This document shows, in pieces, positions 32,933-42,001 of a DNA stretch of 64,000 bases. How positions within the stretch are numbered: the first letter of the stretch is position 1; the number at the start of each line of letters is the position of its first letter. The position numbers were made by a program, and so were the translations under genes. The stretch is from JAHELQ01 sp965603365 (GTDB taxonomy: Bacteria; Acidobacteriota; Aminicenantia; UBA2199). The notes beneath the pieces are model-generated. The model was not told the origin of the DNA. It made no database searches and saw only the letters and a list, made by a program, of their open reading frames with translations. The stretch covers positions 1 through 64,000 of the forward strand of contig CBFDCR010000004.1 in assembly GCA_965603365.1 (NCBI GenBank), given 5' to 3'.

Positions 32933-34966
32933 TCATTCTCCATTGGCGAAGTATTGAAAATAAACTTGATTCAGGTTCATTTGTCTCAACTCCGAATCTT
33001 TAACATCAAATAGAAGCTGCCCTCCCTTCATGATACCGATTCGGTCGCCGATCTCCGGTGCCAGCAGCACGTCGTTGCTGAGATACAATATTCCTTTGCC
33101 AGATTCCTTCAGTCTACGAATATTCCTGGTGAATTCAATGATAAATTCAACCGGCATACCACTGGCAAAATCATCAAAAATATAATATTTACTGTTTTTC
33201 ATTTTAGCAGCGGCAAACACGGCCTGCCGTTTCTCACTCTCCTGTGCCGCGCCAAAATACTTTTTCTTGATGTTGTCGATCCCCAGTAAAATAGAAATCT
33301 CATCCGCTTCATTCTTATCGATTCCCGTAAGCCGCCGCATCAGATTCAGAAAATCTCCCACTTTAATATTGCCGGGCCATTCAGCGGTTTTACCCACAAA
33401 AACAAAGTCACCATTCTGCTGATCATCGGCCATAATCTTGAACTTCTCCTGTATTTGATCCCAATTTTTGAACTCCTTCACCGCCCCTGAATAGAGCACA
33501 TACAATTGATCCCCGACGCCGCCGATTGCCGAAAGCAGTACGTAAGATTCGCCCTTTCTTACTCTCAAGTTTAGTTTACCGGTGGGAGGCAATTTTTTCA
33601 TAAAGGTGGAAGAATCGAACCTGACCATTTTGAACAGGAACCTTTTGCAGCACAGGTAGGACACGATTAAAAGTATAACACAGAGTAATATCGTAAGGGA
33701 TACCCCTGTCCACGCATAATCCGGCAGCCGACTGCCGGCGTAGAAAATATTCTCATCTCCCTCTATAAAAGACTCAACGTTTTCTGGATGCTCGGTATAA
33801 TAACTCTTTTCGATAAAAAACTTGACAAACCTCTTCTTCAGAGCATGTACATAGTGATAAAAATCAATAAAGTTCTTGTATCCCCGGCTGCTCACCTCGT
33901 TGTGCACGGACTGGTAAAAGGTGGCAGGAAAGAAGGAAGCGAGGCGGTGATAAAATCTCACATTGTCATTCATCTCCTCGATCATTCCTTTCTCCATCTT
34001 ATTGATCTCTACAAATTCATTCCGTAAATAACTCTCAATCGCGCCCTTTGCTTCCTCCGACATCTTCTCTCCCAATGGGAGGGTACCGTATTTCTTATTG
34101 CTTTCTTGCTCAAAACTCATGAGAGTCTTTAATTTTTTCAACTCCAGTTGGTAATTCAAAGTGATGTTCCCCGCCCGCTTGGAAACCAACTTGCTTATAA
34201 TCCCGGGCAGCAAAAACACCGAAACAAACCACAATACCATGAGGGTGACCACACCGACGGCTTTTGATTTCAGGCTGCCGACCGCCGTTCCCAGGATGTA
34301 GAAAAAGAGCAGCATCAACAACATGACTGCGGAATATTTCAACAAATAGATGTAGTCGGGGCCACCCAGAGGTATCCCATTGGCTACCAACAGCACAGAG
34401 CCGGCAACTATCAAAAAGAGAAAGAAGAACAACATTATCAGGATTCTGGAAGCCAGTATAGAGCAAAAGATCGGTTTGAAACCGGAAAAGCCGGACAAAA
34501 ATCTCAAATAATCCCGGTAGCGAAATGAGCTGTAGCCAAAATAGAGGGCCATCAAACTCCCGAACAGCAGGATTATCCCGGAAAAATCTTTAAAGTTATC
34601 CTTTTTTTCGGAAAATAAATTCTTGCCTTTAATGGAGTTGTAGATTTTTAAAATTTCGCCGGAATCCACCTGGGAAGTAATTTCAGCCGCCACACCGGAA
34701 TTTGTAAAGAATACACTCAAGGGAGAAGGGATGAACAGCAAACGAAACCCATAGCTTCCGTACTGCCGGTAATGCGTGTATTGTCCCACTTTTACCTTTT
34801 CGATTTCCTGAAACTTAACCTTACTATCGGCGATATCTTTGTAGTCTTGAATGCCCTCTTGCACAAAATAGAGGCACAACAATAAGAGCAACATCAGGGC
34901 AACGATCACTTTAGCGGAAAACAGCCGCTTAAACTCTGCCACAAAGAATGCACAAAAATCTTTCAT
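32933..34966 (-). CDS. ABC-2 type permease fused to a degenerate ABC ATPase domain
   Basis: 677-aa fusion. The N-terminal half is an ABC-2 permease with a first helix at about 18-36, a large extracytoplasmic loop (about 40-128), more helices to about 256, a long helical soluble segment (about 260-415) and a last helix near 420-445. From about 475 an ATPase-like domain follows, with KGESYVLLSAIGGVGDQLYV in the Walker A place. It lacks the GxxGxGK(S/T) lysine (reads GGVGDQL). A Walker-B-like YYIFDDFASGMP and a switch-like LYLSNDV are retained. So ATP hydrolysis by this domain is doubtful. Neighbours are a SPASM radical SAM gene upstream and secreted paralogues downstream. Confidence 0.75.
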   Translation of the reverse strand: MKDFCAFFVAEFKRLFSAKVIVALMLLLLLCLYFVQEGIQDYKDIADSKVKFQEIEKVKVGQYTHYRQYGSYGFRLLFIPSPLSVFFTNSGVAAEITSQVDSGEILKIYNSIKGKNLFSEKKDNFKDFSGIILLFGSLMALYFGYSSFRYRDYLRFLSGFSGFKPIFCSILASRILIMLFFFLFLIVAGSVLLVANGIPLGGPDYIYLLKYSAVMLLMLLFFYILGTAVGSLKSKAVGVVTLMVLWFVSVFLLPGIISKLVSKRAGNITLNYQLELKKLKTLMSFEQESNKKYGTLPLGEKMSEEAKGAIESYLRNEFVEINKMEKGMIEEMNDNVRFYHRLASFFPATFYQSVHNEVSSRGYKNFIDFYHYVHALKKRFVKFFIEKSYYTEHPENVESFIEGDENIFYAGSRLPDYAWTGVSLTILLCVILLIVSYLCCKRFLFKMVRFDSSTFMKKLPPTGKLNLRVRKGESYVLLSAIGGVGDQLYVLYSGAVKEFKNWDQIQEKFKIMADDQQNGDFVFVGKTAEWPGNIKVGDFLNLMRRLTGIDKNEADEISILLGIDNIKKKYFGAAQESEKRQAVFAAAKMKNSKYYIFDDFASGMPVEFIIEFTRNIRRLKESGKGILYLSNDVLLAPEIGDRIGIMKGGQLLFDVKDSELRQMNLNQVYFQYFANGE

Positions 34967-35152
34967 TGTCTTCTTTCCCCCCCAGTTCTGCCAGATTCCG
35001 CAAACAACATACAGATCTTCTTCCTGCTATCTATTTCCATATTCACTCATATATTTTACAAACATTAGAGCCACCGGTCAATAAAAAACTAACTTTTTGC
35101 TGTATCCTGGCTTTCTGGCCATAAAAAGTTCATTTGCCGACATTTTACACAT

Positions 35153-36457
35153 TTATGCAGAGCTAACTGCCCTCAGATTAGACTTCGGTGCCAGTACAGA
35201 CATAGACAGAGGAGCCCTATGCCTCTCTTCATAGGGATTGTAATGGCACCATGGTTTTCTACAAAAATGATTTCCGTTTGAGCCATAACAAACCGGCTGG
35301 CAAGCATGGCATACATACCGATACTCGCAATCTTTACAAACCTCAATCTGATCCAGGGAGAGCCTCCAGAACCTTTGAAGCTTTTTCCCCCAGATAATAT
35401 CTTTTAAAGAGTTTTCCCGAACGTTGCCGCAGGACTCATTTCTTTGCATAATGCAGGGGAATACATCGCCAGTGCTGGTTATGTCAACCTTTCCCCGCCA
35501 GCATGCATTCCCTCTAAACCTCCAGAGAAAAGTACCTTTATTGACCGGGAAAAATACGGCATCTTTCTCCTTCTGTTCGGAAATAAATTTATCGGGAACC
35601 AGTTCACTATCGATGGAACCCCCGGAGGGTCGAAGGATTCCATACTGGGGATCCTCCATACCCAATTCCTTCAGAAAAGCCATTGTTTCATCAACAACAT
35701 CCTGGTTATGCTTCATCACCAATATACAGTAACGAACATTAACTCCTTTTTTTTCTAACTTTCGACAATTCGCCAGCAGCCTGGTATGAGATCCCTTCAC
35801 CCTGGTTATCTGATCATGAATTTCAGGTCGTTTTGAATAGATGGAAGTGGACACACTGATTCCAAATTCTACGATTTGATCCACCCATTCATCCTTGAGA
35901 ATATTAAGATTCGAAAAGAGTTGAATATCCTTATAATCGCATTTCCTTGCCCTCTCGGCAATCGAGAACAGATCTTCACCATACAATAGAGGCTCACCAC
36001 CGATGAATTGCAACGCCTGGCAACCCAGTCCCGCCGCCTCGTATATAACCCTCATCCACTCTCCCTTTTTAAGTCGTCTTCCTGCCGTCCCAGGAGGATT
36101 ATTCTGAGAATAGCAATGCCGACATCTCTGGTTGCAGTCTTCCCGGAGCTCCAACCAGATAAAATCAAGTTTATCATGAGATGAGGACAGGGGACGTTTT
36201 TCAACTTCTTTAGGGCCAGAATAAAAGTTTCCCAGGTCCTCTGAATCCAACCTATTTAGATAAGCCAGGGCATCGGTAAAACCGATATCAGGAATCCGGG
36301 ACGAAACCCTGGAAATCTTCTCTCCCTTTTCGCAGGCTTCGATCAACTTCACCGCAATGGGGTCGATAGAATGAACCGATCCATTCATTAGATTATACAC
36401 TGCACCACCCCTGGCTCCCTTGACCAGGTAGCAATCATCTTTCAAGAAAAAATACAC
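35153..36457 (-). CDS. SPASM-domain radical SAM enzyme (peptide-maturase type)
   Basis: 434-aa protein. The N-terminal about 90 residues (YFFLKDDCYLVKGARGGAVY, NGSVHSIDPIAVKLIEACEK) resemble the PqqD-like/RRE leader-binding module. The radical SAM core has CNQRCRHC (CX3CX2C), FIGGEPLLYGED and SNLNIL. The C-terminal SPASM cysteines are at CWRGKVDI, PCIMQ, CKDCEYRYVC and the final Cys/His-rich stretch. Such enzymes modify ribosomal peptides or proteins. I use GTG 36457, because a GGAGGA site sits 7 bases before it; the GTG at 36463 is only one base from that site. No obvious precursor peptide gene is adjacent. Confidence 0.85.
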   Translation of the reverse strand: MYFFLKDDCYLVKGARGGAVYNLMNGSVHSIDPIAVKLIEACEKGEKISRVSSRIPDIGFTDALAYLNRLDSEDLGNFYSGPKEVEKRPLSSSHDKLDFIWLELREDCNQRCRHCYSQNNPPGTAGRRLKKGEWMRVIYEAAGLGCQALQFIGGEPLLYGEDLFSIAERARKCDYKDIQLFSNLNILKDEWVDQIVEFGISVSTSIYSKRPEIHDQITRVKGSHTRLLANCRKLEKKGVNVRYCILVMKHNQDVVDETMAFLKELGMEDPQYGILRPSGGSIDSELVPDKFISEQKEKDAVFFPVNKGTFLWRFRGNACWRGKVDITSTGDVFPCIMQRNESCGNVRENSLKDIIWGKKLQRFWRLSLDQIEVCKDCEYRYVCHACQPVCYGSNGNHFCRKPWCHYNPYEERHRAPLSMSVLAPKSNLRAVSSA

Positions 36458-36502
36458 ACCCACATCCTCCTACAGGACGAAAGGGGCTCTTTCACTTTTA
36501 CG

Positions 36503-36946
36503 TTAACCCAATTGCCGGGCCCCTACCCTTAAATTCATCTGCGCCCCATCTATATGGTCAAAATGATTTATCCCTACACCAAGCTCTTCTTGAAAAGCCA
36601 GAGATTTATGAAAAAAACCGTTTAGCTGAACCGATACCGACCTTAGTTCCCCTGTCAAATGTTTGAACTCGTTCTCATTTATATATCCGAGGTATAAAGC
36701 ACAATTCAAACTGTCCTTGACTTTCTCACATAGTCTGATGGCCTTCTTTAAAAAAATGTACTTCCTGGAACTATTTCTCTTCTCAAAAGCTTCGCTAATT
36801 TCGATATTGAGGGATATGGCTGCCTTTCGAATATGCCGCCGCAGATGATTACCTTTTAAAAATCTCTCTTTGGTGGTTATGTTATATATTTTTTTGGCGA
36901 TATTCAACCCCTCGGCCCACAATATAAGATGCTTTTGTCTCCCCAT
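36503..36946 (-). CDS. Four-helix-bundle protein (S23/IVS-protein family)
   Basis: 147-aa all-helical protein of the four-helix-bundle family first found in 23S rRNA intervening sequences and related to the Avd protein of diversity-generating retroelements. Signature segments are KGNHLRRHIRKAAISLNIEI, SEAFEKRNSSRKYIFLKKA and LGYINENEFKHLTGELRSV. The last about 25 residues (GINHFDHIDGAQMNLRVGAR) extend past the usual end. No reverse transcriptase or rRNA is nearby. It is immediately upstream of the radical SAM gene (about 45 bp). There is no good ribosome site before its ATG. Confidence 0.8.
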   Translation of the reverse strand: MGRQKHLILWAEGLNIAKKIYNITTKERFLKGNHLRRHIRKAAISLNIEISEAFEKRNSSRKYIFLKKAIRLCEKVKDSLNCALYLGYINENEFKHLTGELRSVSVQLNGFFHKSLAFQEELGVGINHFDHIDGAQMNLRVGARQLG

Positions 36947-37176
36947 TTGATTTATTCTTGTTCTCTAACACGCTTAAGATAAGCTTCCGCCACTGGTCCT
37001 CCTTTTTCTGCATGGTCACTATTAACCACAGCAAGTTTCCGTTTTTTGTGTAAATTATTCTTTGAATTTATAATACAGCATTTTCCATGCCAAACGTATA
37101 ATAACTCTGAAACCGTCTATTAACAAGCATTTTTGGGAATTTGAATTGTTCATTTCAATTTAATTTTCAATATTTA

Positions 37177-37348
37177 CGTAAATTTTTTTTACACTCCAAC
37201 TTAGAAAAAGGACGGGAAACTATCTCATAATAAGGAACTCCAGAAAAAACACACCGAAGTGTAAAGAACCTTTACACCCCCCCATTATCTTTAAGATTCT
37301 ATGGCTAAAGGGTATGCCAAAGGAGAAAAGATGTAAAGAATTTTTACA
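37177..37348. promoter_or_regulatory. Three operator-like inverted repeats, TGTAAA-N5-TTTACA
   Basis: Three 17-bp inverted repeats of the form (T/C)GTAAA-N5-TTTACA lie at 37177-37193, 37260-37276 and 37332-37348. Centres are 83 and 72 bp apart, all upstream of the tatA promoter. The second extends to GTGTAAAG/CTTTACAC. They look like binding sites for one dimeric regulator. The rest of 36947-37437 is AT-rich with no gene found. Confidence 0.6.
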
Positions 37349-37381
37349 CCTTCCGCCAATATCGCTCGCCCAGATAAAGAC

Positions 37382-37410
37382 TTGACATCATTACAGTAAA
37401 CGGCTAAAAT
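37382..37410 (+). promoter_or_regulatory. tatA promoter
   Basis: TTGACA (37382-37387), 17-bp spacer, TAAAAT (37405-37410), about 27 bases before the ATG, with AAGGAG in the leader. Same boxes and spacing as the nrdJ promoter. Confidence 0.8.
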
Positions 37411-37437
37411 GCAGCTTAAGGATAATAAGGAGAAAAT

Positions 37438-37629
37438 ATGTTTGGAAGCCTTGGCATATGGGAAATATTATTGATATTGCTCATCGTGGCGTTGCTGTTT
37501 GGCGGAAAAAAACTCCCGGACCTGGGAAGAGGACTGGGAGAAGGAATTAAAAATTTCAAGAACTCACTGACCAAAGATAAAGATAAACAGGAAGATCAGA
37601 GCATTTCAGCGAATGAGAAGAATAATTGA
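37438..37629 (+). CDS. tatA: Twin-arginine translocase subunit TatA/E
   Basis: 63-aa protein with an N-terminal membrane helix (IWEILLILLIVALLFGGKKL) containing the conserved FG-K-K-L-P-D-L hinge, an amphipathic helix (GRGLGEGIKNFKNSL) and an acidic tail. TatA oligomers form the pore for folded proteins. Start follows AAGGAG. The 3' end overlaps the methyltransferase gene by 17 bp. No tatC or tatB is nearby. Confidence 0.93.
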   Translation: MFGSLGIWEILLILLIVALLFGGKKLPDLGRGLGEGIKNFKNSLTKDKDKQEDQSISANEKNN

Positions 37630-38680
37630 AGAGCTCATTAGACAGCGAAAGGAAAAACAGGAAAGACTAAAAAAGACATTAGAGCGACTCGCTGATTTAA
37701 TCGAGAAAAAAGGACTCCTGAATAGACAAAAGGGTAAAATAAGGCAGGCCCTGTCGACCTTAAATACCGATCTGAATGAACTCATCACCCTCCAGGACAA
37801 AGAGTGGGACGCCTATTCCAACAACCATGCCACCATGGTATTTAAATCTTTACACTGGAAGATCGAGAAACTGGAAGCGGAATACGCCAATGTCAGAAGC
37901 CTGTTGGCGAACTTTATCCAACTGGAAAAATCTTTGCAGAATTTGATCGAATCGATAGACAAAAAAACAGATACACAGCCATTGACACGACTCAAAGAGA
38001 TCCGGAGCCGGTTATCCGTCTATCAATATTCCGACTTTGAACAGCGCTTCAGGGGTAATGAAGAGGAAATCAAGGAAAAGCTAAAACAGTATCTGCCGAT
38101 CTTTTCAAACCACGACTTTATTCTTGACATCGGCTGCGGCAGAGGCGAATTTGTGGAATTGCTGACGGAACAGGGTAAAACCGTTGAAGGTATAGATATT
38201 TCCGAATCGATGCTGAAGATCGCCGAAGAAAAAGGCCTGCGCTGCCGAAAACATGATGCCTTAGCCTTCCTGAAAGATCGGGATGCCCAATCCCTGGGGG
38301 GAATCTTTTCGGCCCAGGTCATCGAACATTTCCAACCGGAATACCTGAGGGACATCGTCATCGAATCTTTCAGAGTGCTAAAAAACGATTCACCGATACT
38401 GCTGGAGACCATCAATCCCCTATGCCTGTTTGCTTTGAGCAACATTTACTTCCTGGATACCACTCACCAGAAACCCCTTCACCCCGAATACATGAGATAT
38501 CTACTGGAGAGTTCGGGTTTCTCGCAGGTAGAAGTCCTCTACCCCGGGGCGCTGGCGGACGAGCAGTTGGAAGAAATAGCACCGGAGCATCCCCTGGCCA
38601 GGGCGTTTAATACAAATGTCGATAAATTAAACCATCTCCTGTTTTCATCCCCCATCTACGCCATTAAAGGAGTCAGGTAG
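37613..38680 (+). CDS. Coiled-coil class I SAM methyltransferase
   Basis: 355-aa protein. The first about 150 residues are a charged coiled coil (RQRKEKQERLKKTLERLADL, then LQDKEWDAYSNNHATMVFKS). A Rossmann methyltransferase follows, with motif I FILDIGCGRGEFVELL at about 169-184, GIDISESMLKIA, FSAQVIEHF and LLETINPLCL. The pattern resembles methyltransferases acting on polysaccharide chain ends (WbdD-like group) or quinone/other substrates; no kinase domain is present. The ATG lies 17 bp inside the end of tatA, so translation is coupled, but no functional link to Tat is evident. Confidence 0.82.
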   Translation: MRRIIEELIRQRKEKQERLKKTLERLADLIEKKGLLNRQKGKIRQALSTLNTDLNELITLQDKEWDAYSNNHATMVFKSLHWKIEKLEAEYANVRSLLANFIQLEKSLQNLIESIDKKTDTQPLTRLKEIRSRLSVYQYSDFEQRFRGNEEEIKEKLKQYLPIFSNHDFILDIGCGRGEFVELLTEQGKTVEGIDISESMLKIAEEKGLRCRKHDALAFLKDRDAQSLGGIFSAQVIEHFQPEYLRDIVIESFRVLKNDSPILLETINPLCLFALSNIYFLDTTHQKPLHPEYMRYLLESSGFSQVEVLYPGALADEQLEEIAPEHPLARAFNTNVDKLNHLLFSSPIYAIKGVR

Positions 38681-38701
38681 GAGACGGCCCGCCAAAATCC
38701 C

Positions 38702-40492
38702 ATGAAAAATATCAGGAATTTTTCCATTATCGCCCATATCGACCACGGTAAAACCACCCTATCCGACCGACTGCTGGAAATCACCCACGCAGTATCAAAG
38801 CGAGAAATGCAGCAGCAGGTTCTGGATTCCATGGAGCTGGAAAGGGAGCGGGGCATCACCATAAAATCCCATTTCGTACGGTTGAAATATCGGCACAGCG
38901 ACGGCCAGGAATACATTCTGAACCTGATCGATACCCCCGGTCATATCGACTTCAATTATGAAGTCTCCCGATCTCTGGCCGCCTGCGAAGGGGCCTTGCT
39001 GGTCATCGACTCCACCCAGGGGGTCGAGGCCCAGACCGTGGCCAACACCTATCTGGCCATGGAAAACGACCTGGTATTGATCCCGGTGATGAACAAAATC
39101 GACCTGCCCAACAACGAACTGGAAAAATCTCTCGACCAGATGGAGAACATCATCGGCATTGGCCGGGAAGAGGCCCTGAAAGTCAGCGCCAAAACCGGTC
39201 AACACGTGGATCAAATTATTCCCGCCATCATCCAGCGGATACCGCCTCCCCAGGGAGACCCTCAAAAACCATTGAAAGGGCTGGTTTTCGATTCCTGGTT
39301 CGATTCCTACCGGGGGGTCATCATCCTGGTTAGAATCATCGACGGCATATTAAAAAGAGGGGGCAGAATAAAATTTCTCTCCAACAATGCCGAATACGAA
39401 GTCAACGAACTGGGGGTTCACACCCCCAAACCCATGCCCCTGAATCAATTGTCTGCCGGAAAAGTGGGCTACATCATCGGCAGCATCAAAAACATCGCCG
39501 AAGTTAAAATTGGCGATACCATTACTCTGGCCAGGGAGCACCGGGTCACGCCGCTGCCGGGTTTTAAAGAACCACAGCCCATGGTCTTTGCCGGGTTTTA
39601 CCCCGGCGAAGGCACCAGTCATGAGGAATTACGGGAAGCCTTTGAGAAGCTCACCCTCAACGATTCTTCCCTAACCTATGAACCCGAAACTTCGCCGGCC
39701 TTGGGCATCGGTTTCCGCTGCGGATTCCTGGGGCTCCTGCACAAGGAGATCATCCAGGAACGGCTGGAACGGGAGTACAACCTCACCATTGTGACCACTG
39801 CCCCATCGGTGAGATACCGGGTGACCACAAGCAAAGGAGATATCTTCGAAATCGAATCCCCCGCCCAACTGCCGCCGCCGCAAAATCTCCAGAAAATTGA
39901 AGAACCCTATATCGAAGCCATTTTCCTCACCCCCGAAAAATATCTGGGCAATATACTAAAATTACTCCAGAGCCGCCGGGGGATCCACAAGAAGATGGAT
40001 TTTATCAGCGCCCAGACCATCTATTTAACCTACGATCTTCCCTTAGCAGAGGTTCTGTACGACTTCTTTAACAAACTCAAATCGATTTCCCAGGGCTATG
40101 CCTCCTTCGATTACGAATTCAAAGCCTTCCGGGAATCTCCCCTGGATAAACTGGATATATTGATCAACCAACAGCCGGTGGATGCCTTCTCTTTAATCGT
40201 CCACAAGGATAAAGCCTACGCCATCGGCAACCAGTTGACCTCCAAAATGAAGGCGCTGATTCCCCGGCAGTTGTTCGAGGTGGTCATCCAGGCGGCCATC
40301 GGCAAACGGGTGATTGCCAGGACCGTGGTCAAGGCGCTGCGAAAGAATGTGCTGGCCAAATGCTACGGCGGGGATGTGACCCGGAAGATGAAACTCCTGG
40401 AAAAGCAGAAAAAGGGCAAAAAACGGATGAAACGGATCGGCAAGGTGGATATCCCCCAGGAGGCTTTCCTGGCCGCCCTCGACCTCGAATAA
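38702..40492 (+). CDS. lepA: Elongation factor 4 (LepA) GTPase
   Basis: 596-aa ribosomal back-translocase GTPase. G1 AHIDHGKTTLSDRL, G2 region RGITIKS, G3 DTPGHIDF, G4 NKID and the EF-G-like domains are in order. The C-terminal LepA-specific domain carries CYGGDVTRKMKLLEKQKKGK and KRMKRIGKVDIPQEAFLAAL. Length matches the family. It lies 21 bp after the methyltransferase. Its stop codon is followed within 17 bp by tandem array 3. Confidence 0.97.
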   Translation: MKNIRNFSIIAHIDHGKTTLSDRLLEITHAVSKREMQQQVLDSMELERERGITIKSHFVRLKYRHSDGQEYILNLIDTPGHIDFNYEVSRSLAACEGALLVIDSTQGVEAQTVANTYLAMENDLVLIPVMNKIDLPNNELEKSLDQMENIIGIGREEALKVSAKTGQHVDQIIPAIIQRIPPPQGDPQKPLKGLVFDSWFDSYRGVIILVRIIDGILKRGGRIKFLSNNAEYEVNELGVHTPKPMPLNQLSAGKVGYIIGSIKNIAEVKIGDTITLAREHRVTPLPGFKEPQPMVFAGFYPGEGTSHEELREAFEKLTLNDSSLTYEPETSPALGIGFRCGFLGLLHKEIIQERLEREYNLTIVTTAPSVRYRVTTSKGDIFEIESPAQLPPPQNLQKIEEPYIEAIFLTPEKYLGNILKLLQSRRGIHKKMDFISAQTIYLTYDLPLAEVLYDFFNKLKSISQGYASFDYEFKAFRESPLDKLDILINQQPVDAFSLIVHKDKAYAIGNQLTSKMKALIPRQLFEVVIQAAIGKRVIARTVVKALRKNVLAKCYGGDVTRKMKLLEKQKKGKKRMKRIGKVDIPQEAFLAALDLE

Positions 40493-40508
40493 AGAATACG
40501 AGAAAAAA

Positions 40509-40718
40509 GTACCGGTACGCGGGAGATGAGTACCGGGACTTAAAGGATGTGTACCGGTACTCGAATCATATGTACCGGTACACGAAGGGTGAGTACCGGG
40601 ACACAAGGGATGGGGAGCGGTACACAGAGGGTGTGTACCGGGACACGAAAAAAAAGTACCGGTACTCAAAGGACGAGTACCGGTACTCGGAAGGTGAGTT
40701 TCGTGAAGCGGTTGAAGT
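40509..40718. repeat. 21-bp tandem array 3 (10 units, GTACCGGTAC palindromes)
   Basis: Ten contiguous 21-bp units. Most begin with GTACCGGTAC, a perfect 10-bp palindrome, or the variant GTACCGGGAC, followed by an 11-bp AC/TC-GAAGGGTGA-like spacer. The last unit (from 40698) is degenerate. The array begins 17 bp after the lepA stop and ends 3 bp before the hutI stop, so it fills the gap between two convergent genes. Confidence 0.92.
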
Positions 40719-40720
40719 AT

Positions 40721-42001
40721 TTATTTGTCATAGACCAGTTGATGGTTTTTGACCACCACTTCGCCTGATTTAATGACCGTGTGGATGGGGTTGATGCCTA
40801 AGTGGTAGGCTAAGTAGCTGTAGTCGGGGATGTCCATGAGCAGGACATCCATCCTCTTGCCGGGGGCAAAGGAGCCGACCCGGCGGTGGCGATCCACCGC
40901 ATAGGCGGCATTGATGGTGACGGTGTTGATGGCCTCCTCGATGGTGAGGCCCATCTGGAAGATGCCTAAGTGGAAGATAAACAACTGGGAGGAGATCATG
41001 GAACTGCCGGGATTAAAATCACTGCCCAGGGCCACGATGCCGTTTTGCTCGATCACCCGGCGGATGGGGGCGTATGCCTTCATCTTCAAGAAGAAGGAGA
41101 CCCCCGGCAGGAACACGCAGGCGGTATCGGAAGCAGAGATGGCCTCGATCTCCTCGGCGGTCATGGCGATGAGGTGCTCGGCGGATACCGCCTTTTTTTT
41201 GACCGCCAGCAGCGCGGCCCGGTTGGAGGTGAACTCGTCGGCATGGATCTTGAGCTTAAAACCCTGCTTCTGGGCCTCATCGAGGAAGTAGGCCGCCTCG
41301 TCGTAGGAGAAATAGCCCTCTTCGCAGAAGATATCGACAAATTCGGCCAGCTCCCGTTTCCTGACCTCCGGCATGACCTGCCGCACCAGGAACTCCAGGA
41401 ACTCCCGGTTGCGGCCCCGGTAGTCATCGGGAATCTCGTGGGCCCCCATGAAGGTGGGAACGACCGCCACCGGGTGAAAGGCATTGACCGCCTGAATGAC
41501 TTCCAACTGTTTGATCTCGGTCTCCATGTCCAGGCCGTAGCCGCTCTTGGCTTCGCAGGTGGTGGTGCCGGAGAGCAGGATGTGATCCAGCCGATTTTCG
41601 CTGGCCTTGACCAATTCATCGATATCGACCTGCCGGGTCTGGCGCACCGTGCCCCGGATGCCGCCGCCTTTGCGGGCAATCTCCTGGTAACCGACCCCCT
41701 GAAGTTTCTGGCGAAACTCGTCCTGGCGGGTACCGGCAAAGGGGAGGTGGGTGTGGGGGTCTACAAATCCGGGAAAGGCGACAAAATCGGAGCCGTCGAT
41801 GACCACCGCTCCTTCAGCTAAGGTACAACTCTTTTGAAAATCCTCTTCAAAACCGATAAAGGTAATGTTTTCGCCGCTGGCCCCCAGCCAGACGTTGTGG
41901 GAGACCTTGATGGCGTTCAATTCACTGCCCCGCACCACCTGGTCGTCGGCGGGGCTGACCAACTCTTTAATATTTTTAATTAAGGTAGTAATTTCAATCA
42001 T
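40721..42001 (-). CDS. hutI: Imidazolonepropionase
   Basis: 426-aa amidohydrolase of the histidine-degradation pathway, opening imidazolone-5-propanoate to N-formimino-glutamate. Metal ligands are in FVDPHTHLPFAGTRQDEF and at HAD/HADEF; GAHEIPDDYRG, AKSGYGLDMETEIKQL and ALGSDFNPGSS are family signatures. The start overlaps the ftsZ stop by 4 bp (ATGA), so it is read as the last gene of the division operon. No other hut genes are present here. That placement is odd, but the product call is firm. Confidence 0.93.
   Translation of the reverse strand: MIEITTLIKNIKELVSPADDQVVRGSELNAIKVSHNVWLGASGENITFIGFEEDFQKSCTLAEGAVVIDGSDFVAFPGFVDPHTHLPFAGTRQDEFRQKLQGVGYQEIARKGGGIRGTVRQTRQVDIDELVKASENRLDHILLSGTTTCEAKSGYGLDMETEIKQLEVIQAVNAFHPVAVVPTFMGAHEIPDDYRGRNREFLEFLVRQVMPEVRKRELAEFVDIFCEEGYFSYDEAAYFLDEAQKQGFKLKIHADEFTSNRAALLAVKKKAVSAEHLIAMTAEEIEAISASDTACVFLPGVSFFLKMKAYAPIRRVIEQNGIVALGSDFNPGSSMISSQLFIFHLGIFQMGLTIEEAINTVTINAAYAVDRHRRVGSFAPGKRMDVLLMDIPDYSYLAYHLGINPIHTVIKSGEVVVKNHQLVYDK

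Noticed and set aside
35078..35152. 24-codon minus-strand frame starting right after the SPASM gene stop (TAA-ATG)
   Set aside because: No ribosome site of its own, no leader/core pattern, and position after rather than before the maturase; not supported.
36947..37015. 43-codon minus-strand frame upstream of the four-helix gene
   Set aside because: It runs into and overlaps the four-helix gene in another frame and has no convincing start site; could at most be a leader.
40498..40768. Tyr/Arg-rich and Thr/Pro-rich heptad frames on both strands
   Set aside because: They come from the 21-bp period of array 3 keeping frames open; no start signals.
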